Shown here: positions 56,611-64,000 of the stretch, one piece after another
Position numbering within the stretch: the stretch's first letter is position 1
Layout of the letters: every line of letters begins with the position of its first letter
From: Bartonella alsatica
Lineage (GTDB): Bacteria > Pseudomonadota > Alphaproteobacteria > Rhizobiales > Rhizobiaceae
NCBI RefSeq assembly: GCF_013388295.1
Contig: NZ_CP058235.1
Coordinates: 908,001 to 972,000, forward strand
Direction: 5' to 3'
DNA length: 64,000 nt
Program-made: the position numbers and the translations under genes
Notes under the pieces: generated by a model
Databases searched by the model: none
What the model saw: only the letters and a program-made list of their open reading frames with translations
Told to the model about the DNA's origin: nothing

Positions 56611-57899
56611 AAATAGTGTGGGGATATTACGGGATGGTGGACTGCAGAGCAGGTTAAAAAATTACATAATTATACATAAAAATACTAAGAATCATGAATG
56701 GTATCATGTGATTTAAAAAAACCTCTCTGTAAGGGAATCATCGTTTCTAAAGAACAGGAAACAAAAAACATCGAACTTTTGTTATTTTCACCTATAAATC
56801 TTATTATGCTCTTAGACATTCTTTATTTGGTGGCATCCGTAAATTTATTTCTTTTCGTAAATCAGTATAGTTTAAATATTTTTTATAATATTGATATTTA
56901 GGTTTCAAAAATGGATAAGAGATATTCTATCTTTTGTTTAAAGAGCAGCTTTGTTCTATAGAGTTATACTAAAAAATAATTTTGTAGGGTAAGTATGAAA
57001 ATTATAAATTTTAGGTTAAGCGAAAAATTTTTATGCGTGTACAAGCTTGTCAATCACGATTTAATTAAAAGGGTGTATATAAAGGATAAAGTAGGGAGGT
57101 AGGTGCGATTGTGGAAAAGTTCGATATTTTTATTTATCAATTACATTAAAACAAGATGACAAATTTGCTTAATCAATTCCTCAGAAGGTTTTTGTGAAGG
57201 AGGAAGAAGATTATCGAATACTTAAAATAATATGGTTAAGCTAGTATAGATTACTGGATCACTTCAGAAACTGACAATAAAAATAGTAAAGCATACGGCA
57301 GAAGTAAATGGTAGGAAAGGAAGCAAAATTACGTACGGTGGTTAATACAGGAGTTATATGTTTTAGAGTTTTAAGTTCGTGTAAAGCGGTCTTTAAATGG
57401 TATTGAAGTATAAACTACTGTAGTTGATAAAATAAATATGTGTTTTGCAATTTTTATGAGTGCGAACAGATGGGTATGTTAAGTTTATGAATAATATTCG
57501 AAAACTGTCAAATTTTAGAGTGCTTCTTTATAGGATGCATTTCCAAGATTTGATAACGAATTGTTTGCGGTAAAAGAGCGTAGTTTATTTCTTAATAGGG
57601 TGATGGTATATTCATGCTTTATTTTACATTTTAATTGCTTAAAAAAATAGATTTTTATACGAGAAACAAACTTAGTTGCATAAAATCAAAATATTTTTTT
57701 AATCTGGTTATTAAGTAAAAAATTCATATTTTTGTAACAACTAGAAGGTTACAATTAAGGGTAAAGAACTGGTTTAATTAACATGCGAATGTTTCCGTTT
57801 ACTAAAAGGATTGGAACAATTACACTAAAGCATCAACGAGTTTTTATTGGGATTTTTCAATGAAGAGAATCTTGTTAGATATTAAATGAAGTGAGCTAA
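56611..57899. other. 1.3-kb gene-free stretch between ptsN and the IalB-family gene
   Basis: No ORF with a convincing start, motif or length was found. A 67-codon frame at 56698-56901 shows only low-complexity hydrophobic sequence. Short pieces such as KVFVKEEEDYRILKI near 57190-57230 and AKLRTVVNTGVICFRVLSS near 57325-57380 look like decayed coding DNA, but no parent is recognised. The ialB-like gene promoter should be near the 3' end. Confidence 0.4.
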
Positions 57900-58409
57900 A
57901 TGAAGATGTTTGAAAAGACTGTGATTGCTGCATCTGTAGCAGTTTTTGTTATTGTCGGAGCAGTATGTGCACAAGCGCCAAGCCGTTTGAATCAATTTGA
58001 AGCCTGGGGGGCTTATTCTTATAAATCGCCAAGAAATACAATTTGCTATGTGTTGTCGGTACCTTTAGAGGCACTTCCAACGACAGTTAATCATGGTGAT
58101 AATTTCTTTTTGGTTACCAAGCGTTCTCATTCACCTGTCTCGTTTGAACCGCAATTTATGGCAGGTTATACACTTAAAGAAGGCTCAAAAGTTACTGTGA
58201 CCATTGGAAATAAGGATTTTGATTTTTTCACGAAAGATTCATCGGCTTGGTTAGCCTCATCAGAGTTAGAAAAGCAGCTTGTTTCTGCTATGCGTTCTGG
58301 AATAAATATGACAGTGAAAGCTATATCAAAACGGGGAACTTATACCACCTATACTTATTCCTTAAAAGGAATTACCGCTGCATTAGATGTGATCCAGAAA
58401 TGCCATTAA
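57900..58409 (+). CDS. Invasion-associated locus B (IalB) family protein
   Basis: A 169-aa secreted protein. Signal peptide [20 protein letters not shown] leads to cleavage after VCAQA. The mature part has the IalB-family pattern: [54 protein letters not shown] and C-terminal ALDVIQKCH, with two Cys likely bridged. Bartonella IalB assists erythrocyte invasion; this member is next to rlmN, a conserved rhizobial setting, so it need not be the virulence paralogue. Confidence 0.83.
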   Translation: MKMFEKTVIAASVAVFVIVGAVCAQAPSRLNQFEAWGAYSYKSPRNTICYVLSVPLEALPTTVNHGDNFFLVTKRSHSPVSFEPQFMAGYTLKEGSKVTVTIGNKDFDFFTKDSSAWLASSELEKQLVSAMRSGINMTVKAISKRGTYTTYTYSLKGITAALDVIQKCH

Positions 58410-58449
58410 AGCCTTTGTAACTCTACACTATGATATAAATTGGAAAACA

Positions 58450-59679
58450 ATGGCTATTTCATATGATTATAAACGAGTTGGTTCATGTCTAGCACAGGAA
58501 ACGAATAATATTGTCGTGAAAGAGAGATTCAAGCTGCCTTTAATTGGCTTATCTCAAGATGAAATGATACAAGCTTTAAAAGAAGTTGGTGTACCAGGGT
58601 ATCAGACGCGTATGCGTGTACGTCAGCTCTGGCATTGGCTTTATGTGCGGGGAGTTTCAAATTTTGATGAAATGCGAAATATTTCTAAACCAATGCAAGA
58701 AATGCTTAAAAGTCATTTTTCCATTGCTCGTCCGGAAATTATTGGAGAACAAATATCAAAAGATGGCACGCGTAAATGGCTTTTACGTTTTCCAGCACGT
58801 GGGGCTGGAAGACCTGTGGAAATTGAAACGGTTTATATACCTGAAGAAGGGCGTGGTACGTTATGTCTTTCATCGCAGGTTGGGTGTACATTAACTTGTT
58901 CTTTTTGTCATACGGGAACGCAAGTACTTGTTCGTAATCTAACAGCAGAGGAGATTTTAGCACAATTATTGATTGCGCGTGATTGTCTCGGTGATTTTCC
59001 TGATAGGAATACTCCGGATGGAGCAATTGTTCCCGTTGAAGGGCGCAAAATCACCAATATCGTTATGATGGGAATGGGAGAGCCACTTTATAATTTTGAT
59101 GCAGTCAAAAAAGCTTTATTAATTGCTTCTGATGGAAATGGGCTTTCTTTATCAAAACGTCGAATTACGCTTTCAACCAGTGGGGTAGTTCCTGAAATTA
59201 TTCGGGCAGGAGAAGAAATTGGCGTTATGTTAGCAATTTCACTCCATGCAGTGCATGATACGCTTCGGAATGTACTTGTTCCAATAAATAAAAAATATCC
59301 ACTTGCTCTATTAATGGATGCTTGCCGTAATTATCCTGGTCTTTCCAATGCAAAACGAATTACATTTGAATATGTCATGCTGAAAGATATAAATGATAGT
59401 TTGGATGATGCTAAGCAATTGGTACAGTTACTGAAAAATATTCCAGCTAAGATCAACTTAATCCCTTTTAATCCATGGCCGGGGAGTAATTATCAATGTT
59501 CTGATTGGGAACAAATTGAGCGTTTTGCTGACGTGATTAATCAAGCAGGTTATGCTTCCCCTATTCGGATACCGCGCGGGCGGGATATTTTAGCTGCATG
59601 TGGACAGCTTAAATCAGTTTCAGAGCGTTTACGTAAATCTGAACGTTTGCAATTTGAAGACACAGTAAGTGGTCAATGA
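58450..59679 (+). CDS. rlmN: 23S rRNA (adenine2503-C2)-methyltransferase RlmN
   Basis: A 409-aa radical-SAM methylase. The cluster is [11 protein letters not shown] (CxxxCxxC), preceded by [36 protein letters not shown] and [10 protein letters not shown] follow. It methylates A2503 of 23S rRNA and A37 of tRNAs. The N-terminal region [18 protein letters not shown] is typical. It ends 2 bp from the convergent LysE gene. Confidence 0.93.
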   Translation: MAISYDYKRVGSCLAQETNNIVVKERFKLPLIGLSQDEMIQALKEVGVPGYQTRMRVRQLWHWLYVRGVSNFDEMRNISKPMQEMLKSHFSIARPEIIGEQISKDGTRKWLLRFPARGAGRPVEIETVYIPEEGRGTLCLSSQVGCTLTCSFCHTGTQVLVRNLTAEEILAQLLIARDCLGDFPDRNTPDGAIVPVEGRKITNIVMMGMGEPLYNFDAVKKALLIASDGNGLSLSKRRITLSTSGVVPEIIRAGEEIGVMLAISLHAVHDTLRNVLVPINKKYPLALLMDACRNYPGLSNAKRITFEYVMLKDINDSLDDAKQLVQLLKNIPAKINLIPFNPWPGSNYQCSDWEQIERFADVINQAGYASPIRIPRGRDILAACGQLKSVSERLRKSERLQFEDTVSGQ

Positions 59680-59681
59680 AC

Positions 59682-60320
59682 TCAATTTTCGGCTATGAGA
59701 AGATGAAGAGCAAAGCTGGTAAAAGTACCAGCAATAAGCCAGTCAAGAAAGCGCATATAAAGGGAATTTTGTTTGAGACTTTTGAAAAATTTATGGGCCA
59801 TAAAAACTGTAGAAATTGTAATGGGCAAAGAAATAGGAATATAAGAAAGCCCTAGGATGAGTAATTTTTGTGTTACCATAGGATCATTAGCATTGATAAA
59901 TTGTGGTAAAAAAGTAACATTGAAAAGAATAATTTTGGGATTTAAAAGATTAATTCCAATACCAGCAAGATAGTTATGTTTAGAACTTTTATGTTGAGAT
60001 GATACCGGTTCAACAGAAAATTTTGAGTGTCTATATAATGCTTGTATGGCGAACCATAAAAGGTAAAAAGCGCCAGCTATTTTAAGAAGAACAAAAGCGT
60101 GCGGTGAAGCAAAAATAAGAGCTGATAAGCCAAGTGCTACAGCAGTAACTTGAATAACAAAACCTGTTGCACTTCCGAGGGCACACATAATCCCAGCTTT
60201 TTTGCCTTGTGTAATAGTTCGTCCTACAGAAAGCATCATATCAGGTCCTGGAATAAGTGCTAAAATTAACGATGCTACAGAAAATTGTATTAAAATAGGC
60301 CATTCAGGGAAAAATGACAT
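59682..60320 (-). CDS. LysE/RhtB family amino-acid exporter
   Basis: A 212-aa inner-membrane protein with six transmembrane segments. The family motif LIPGPDMMLSVGRTITQGKK near residue 22 and GIGINLLNPKIILFNVTFLP (NPK motif) are clear. Members export lysine, threonine or homoserine lactone; the substrate here is unknown. It faces rlmN and is followed on the plus strand by the argG relic. Confidence 0.87.
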   Translation of the reverse strand: MSFFPEWPILIQFSVASLILALIPGPDMMLSVGRTITQGKKAGIMCALGSATGFVIQVTAVALGLSALIFASPHAFVLLKIAGAFYLLWFAIQALYRHSKFSVEPVSSQHKSSKHNYLAGIGINLLNPKIILFNVTFLPQFINANDPMVTQKLLILGLSYIPISLPITISTVFMAHKFFKSLKQNSLYMRFLDWLIAGTFTSFALHLLIAEN

Positions 60321-60506
60321 GTAAACCTCTTTATTGTTGTGTAAAGATATTCAAATAATTTACAGCTCTTATAAAAAACGCTTCTTTACACTTTCTCGTA
60401 TTTTTTGGGGTATCTTTTAAATGTTGTTCAAAAGGAATTTATTTTTACTTTTTGCATAGTTTTTGAGCTCTAAATTCAAAGAAAATAAACACAGTAAAAT
60501 TTTAAA
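60321..60506. other. Upstream region between the LysE gene and the argG relic
   Basis: A 186-bp AT-rich gap that should contain the promoter of the LysE-family gene on the minus strand. No ORF or terminator was noted. Confidence 0.4.
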
Positions 60507-61505
60507 ATGAAAAAATGGCAAAATGTTAAGTGAGATACATCAACTATTTTAAAATGGTTATGAAATGAAATAGTTTTGAAATTGTAACCTTTACAGCAGA
60601 TTTAAGCCAAAGAAAAAATTAGAAACGGCGTTTTGTAAGCTGAAATATTGAGCATTAAAGAAATTTATATTGAAGATCTATGTGAGAAGCTTATGTGTGA
60701 TTTTGTCTTTCTGATATTTCGAGCGAATACAGTTTATGAAGGCGGGTATCTTTTAGGGATGTCAATTGATCATTAATTTATTGCAAATTTTTGATTCAAA
60801 TTGCTAAAGAAATGGAAGTCAGGTGCAATTGCTTACAAAGCAATGGTGAAAGGTAATGATCAAGTACGCTTTGAGCTTTCTGTTTATGCACTTAATCCTG
60901 ATATAAAAAATTACTCTATGGCGTAATTGATCTTTTAAAAGTTGAAGGGATTTGATTAACTTTGCACATGCACATCAAATTCCTGTGGAGAAGGATAAGC
61001 AAAGCGAAGTGCTTTTGGGAGTTGATCTAAATTTATTGTACTCGTTATCAGAAGGAAAAATTTCGAAAGATTCGACTATTTCTGTTTCTGAATATGTGCA
61101 TATGCATACTCTTATTCTTCGAAGGTTACTCCAGATCAGGCGACCAGAATCACTACTGACTTTAAAAAGGCAATGTCATATTGACTAATGAAAAAAGTTT
61201 ATTTCCTGCGAATTTGATTTCTGAATTGAATGGGTATAGATGCGACAATAATATCGGCCGATTAGGGTTGATAGAAAACTGTTATGTAGATATAAAATCG
61301 CGTGGTATTTATAAGACACCAGTAGGAACTATTCTTTTGACTGCGCACTATGCAGTGAAATTTAAAGAAAAAAATCGCTTTATTCTCATAACTTGGCACT
61401 TTTTGAAAATGATCAAGGTGCTTATGATAACAAAATGCAGCTGGATTTATTAACTTAAATACCTTGCACTTGCGTACATTGGCAGTTGGTTCAAAAGAAT
61501 TTTAA
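60507..61505 (+). pseudogene. argG: Decayed argininosuccinate synthase argG
   Basis: Pieces of ArgG occur in the correct order in changing frames: MKKWQNVK then a stop (60507), DTSTILKWL (60534), [78 protein letters not shown] (about 61020), NNIGRLGLIENCYVDIKSRG, FENDQGAYDNK and finally AAGFINLNTLHLRTLA. The ATP-binding AYSGGLDTS loop is deleted between the first two pieces. It is shorter than a full argG of about 1.2 kb. The gene is dead, so arginine synthesis at this step is lost unless another copy exists. Confidence 0.92.
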
Positions 61506-61899
61506 ATAAACAATCCTATAAAATAACCCTTGCAGTATAATAAGAAGGTATTTTCATATAAAACATTTAATTCTGTCATTTTTCTAGATTATTGATGTTG
61601 ATGAATAGGTTATTTGTCCAATTTTTAATTCACTATTAGAAGATTTTTTTCTTGCTGATAAGTGTAGTAAGAAGAACCTAGAGTAATGACAATTAAAACA
61701 GCAATAATCAAAATGAGTAAATTACATTCATAAACTTATATTTCATTGATGTAAAATAGCATACGGTAGGAAGAATAAGGCAAATGCTGATTATGGAAGA
61801 GTATGTTAAGAATTTTGCACCTTTTTACTTACTTGTATTGACGAATAAATCCAAGAACCATAGACCATGTTTTAAAAAAGTTTAATTTTGGGGATAAAG
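61506..61899. other. Gene-free stretch upstream of lysS
   Basis: About 390 bp of AT-rich sequence with no coding remains I can recognise. It should hold the lysS promoter. Confidence 0.4.
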
Positions 61900-63564
61900 A
61901 TGATGATGCATGATCAGTGTGATACCCTTAACCTTACATCTGAATTAAAAGATGCGGCTATTCAATCAAAAGTTTGGCCATTTGAAGAAGCACGTAAGAT
62001 TGTTAAGCGGTATGAAAAAACAGGTTATCCAGAGATTGTAATATTTGAAACTGGTTATGGACCTTCTGGTTTGCCACATATTGGGACTTTTGGGGAAGTC
62101 GCACGTACAACCATGGTGCGCCATGCATTCCGGGTTTTAACTGACAATAAAGTTAAAACAAAACTACTTTGTTTTTCTGATGATATGGATGGTTTGCGCA
62201 AGATTCCTGATAATGTACCTGATCGCGAAAAAATGGAAAGCTACCTTGGTCAACCACTTAGCCGTGTACCAGATCCTTTTGGAGATATTTATCCTTCTTT
62301 TGGAGCAGCAAATAATGCACGTTTGCGTATTTTTCTTGATCGCTTTGGTTTTGATTATGAATTTGCGAGTGCTACAGATTATTATAGTTCCGGTCATTTT
62401 GACGAAACTCTTTTAAGAATACTTGCCTGTTATGACAAGGTGATGGCAATTATCTTGCCAACATTAGGTGAAGAACGACGTGCTACCTATTCGCTTTTTT
62501 TACCTATTTCCCCCATTTCTGGAAAAGTACTGCAAGTACCAATGATCGCCCGTAATATTGGCAAAGGTACTGTTACTTATATTGAGCCTGAAACAGGTGA
62601 AACTATAGAAACAGAAATCACAGGAGGAAAAGTCAAATGTCAATGGAAGGTGGATTGGGCAATGCGCTGGAAAGCGCTTGGAGTCGATTATGAAATGGCA
62701 GGAAAAGATCTTATCGATTCCACAAATCTTTCTTCTAAAATTTGTAAAGTGCTTGGTGGAAATCCACCCGAGGGATTTAATTATGAGCTTTTTTTGGATG
62801 ATAAGGGACAAAAAATTTCTAAATCCAAAGGAAATGGTTTAACCATTGATGAATGGCTAACTTATGCTCCGACAGAGAGTTTAGGGCTTTATATGTTTTC
62901 AAAGCCAAAAACAGCAAAACGGCTTTATTTTGATGTTATTCCAAAAGCCGTTGATGAATATTATGCGCATCTTTCAGCCTATGGTCGTCAAAAATGGCAA
63001 GAACGGCTTAATAATCCTGTATGGCATATTCATAATGGTTGCCCTCCACAAGTTGATTTGCCGGTATCCTTTGCCATGCTTTTAAATTTGGTAAGTGCTT
63101 CAAATGCGGAGAATAAAGAGGTTCTTTGGGGCTTTATTTCTCGCTATGCTAAGGGAGCTAATGCGCAAACTTATCCCAAACTTGATCAATTGGTACAATT
63201 TGCTATTAAATATTTTGATGTCTTTGTTAAACCAAATAAAAAATTTCGCATTCCTGATGAGAGTGAATGCTCAACGTTAGCGCAAATTGATGCACAATTA
63301 GCTAGTTTACCTGAAACTACTGACGGAAATGTGCTTCAAAATGTACTTCTTGATATTGCCCGTTTAACGGAACGCTATCAAGATCATAGCAAAAAAAGTC
63401 CTGAAGGAGGACCGGGTGTTTCAAATGTCTTTTTTCAAATGCTTTATGAAGTACTTTTAGGGCAAGAACGAGGACCACGATTGGGTTCATTTATCGCGCT
63501 GTACGGGATTAATGAAATGCGTGCCCTCATTTCTGAGGCGCTTGCGCGACCTATGAGGAAATAA
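61900..63564 (+). CDS. lysS: Lysyl-tRNA synthetase, class I
   Basis: A 554-aa class I (archaeal-type, LysK-like) synthetase, which alphaproteobacteria use in place of the class II enzyme. The HIGH motif is [12 protein letters not shown] and the KMSKS motif is [12 protein letters not shown] conserved block [13 protein letters not shown] and [20 protein letters not shown] sits between them. The frame opens at TTG 61888, but ATG 61900 with GGGGATAAAG ahead is more likely. Its stop TAA shares a base with the prfC ATG. Confidence 0.92.
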   Translation: MMMHDQCDTLNLTSELKDAAIQSKVWPFEEARKIVKRYEKTGYPEIVIFETGYGPSGLPHIGTFGEVARTTMVRHAFRVLTDNKVKTKLLCFSDDMDGLRKIPDNVPDREKMESYLGQPLSRVPDPFGDIYPSFGAANNARLRIFLDRFGFDYEFASATDYYSSGHFDETLLRILACYDKVMAIILPTLGEERRATYSLFLPISPISGKVLQVPMIARNIGKGTVTYIEPETGETIETEITGGKVKCQWKVDWAMRWKALGVDYEMAGKDLIDSTNLSSKICKVLGGNPPEGFNYELFLDDKGQKISKSKGNGLTIDEWLTYAPTESLGLYMFSKPKTAKRLYFDVIPKAVDEYYAHLSAYGRQKWQERLNNPVWHIHNGCPPQVDLPVSFAMLLNLVSASNAENKEVLWGFISRYAKGANAQTYPKLDQLVQFAIKYFDVFVKPNKKFRIPDESECSTLAQIDAQLASLPETTDGNVLQNVLLDIARLTERYQDHSKKSPEGGPGVSNVFFQMLYEVLLGQERGPRLGSFIALYGINEMRALISEALARPMRK

Positions 63565-64000
63565 TGGAACAGAGAACACAAGAAGTAAAGCGTCGTCGTA
63601 CATTTGCAATCATTGCCCACCCAGATGCAGGGAAAACAACACTAACAGAAAAACTTTTATTGTTTGGTGGAGCTATTCAGCTTGCTGGTGAGGTGAAGGC
63701 AAAAAAGAACCGTATTCAAACCCGTTCTGATTGGATGAATATTGAACGTGACCGTGGTATTTCGGTTGTAACATCAGTGATGACATTTGAATATAGAGAA
63801 CACATTTTTAATTTATTAGACACTCCAGGCCATGCGGATTTTGCAGATGATACTTATCGCACTCTCACGGCTGTTGACAGTGCTGTCATGGTACTAGATG
63901 GTGCACGCGGAATTGAACCAAGAACACTGAAACTGTTTGAAGTGTGCCGGATGCGGGATATTCCTATTGTCACTTTTGTGAATAAAATGGATCGTGAGGC
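63564..64000 (+). CDS. prfC: Peptide chain release factor 3 (partial)
   Basis: The first 145 residues only; the gene runs off the right edge. It begins [20 protein letters not shown] with the P-loop [15 protein letters not shown], the switch [27 protein letters not shown] and NKMDRE. RF3 is a GTPase that releases RF1/RF2 from the ribosome. It overlaps the lysS stop by one base, so the two are co-transcribed. Confidence 0.92.
   Translation, partial: MEQRTQEVKRRRTFAIIAHPDAGKTTLTEKLLLFGGAIQLAGEVKAKKNRIQTRSDWMNIERDRGISVVTSVMTFEYREHIFNLLDTPGHADFADDTYRTLTAVDSAVMVLDGARGIEPRTLKLFEVCRMRDIPIVTFVNKMDRE

Noticed and set aside
56698..56901. 67-codon plus-strand ORF after ptsN
   Set aside because: No ribosome binding site or family motif; hydrophobic low-complexity sequence in an AT-rich gap.
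60952..61453. Two short ORFs that look like hypothetical proteins
   Set aside because: They are in-frame pieces of the decayed argG, not independent genes.

Overview
The window looks like a chromosomal segment of a Bartonella species (Rhizobiales, Alphaproteobacteria). The evidence is an AT-rich genome with decaying genes, an IalB-family protein, a BA14K protein, an Omp19-like lipoprotein, class I lysyl-tRNA synthetase, the mdh-sucCDAB-lpd operon, fused MrpA/B (PhaAB), and the rho-mnmE-mnmG-rsmG-parA-parB block facing a DUF299-maf-aroE-coaE-dnaQ block. The species cannot be fixed from the sequence alone.

Layout. Bases 1-3.2 kb: accA (partial), xerD with a small membrane-protein gene just upstream, and aroK-aroB. 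At 3.2-3.5 kb there is a tRNA-Arg(CCU) gene split in its anticodon loop by a 226-nt group I intron. 3.5-4.4 kb: two tandem MliC-like secreted proteins. 4.4-10.4 kb: a seven-subunit Mrp/Pha cation/proton antiporter operon with A and B fused. 10.6-13.7 kb: a BA14K protein and a two-gene carboxyspermidine-type polyamine pathway. 13.8-22.8 kb: lower TCA-cycle operon. 23-30 kb: zapE, an omp19-like lipoprotein, and dapF-mtaB-ftsY-yciB-gloB. 30.5-37.5 kb: parB, parA, rsmG, mnmG, mnmE and rho on the minus strand. 37.5-38.1 kb: a very AT-rich gap with DnaA boxes and a perfect CtrA box, the probable chromosomal origin. 38.1-45 kb: DUF299 regulator, maf, aroE, coaE, dnaQ and polA on the plus strand. 45-53.5 kb: EEP hydrolase, BI-1 protein, a 2.9-kb decayed stretch, lspA, two RNA methyltransferases, a LapA-like protein, ihfB and lptC. 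53.5-59.7 kb: lptA, lptB, an hpf relic, ptsN, an IalB-family protein and rlmN. 59.7-64 kb: LysE exporter, an argG relic, lysS (class I) and the start of prfC.

Reading together: genes on both sides of the proposed origin run away from it, and four parS-like sites lie within 13 kb of it. This gives a compact origin/segregation region: DnaA, CtrA and ParB sites with parAB. Most other genes are housekeeping genes in conserved rhizobial operons. The less routine features are the intron-split tRNA, the decayed argG and hpf genes that show ongoing reduction, and several unexplained intergenic elements. I found no insertion sequence, prophage or CRISPR array.
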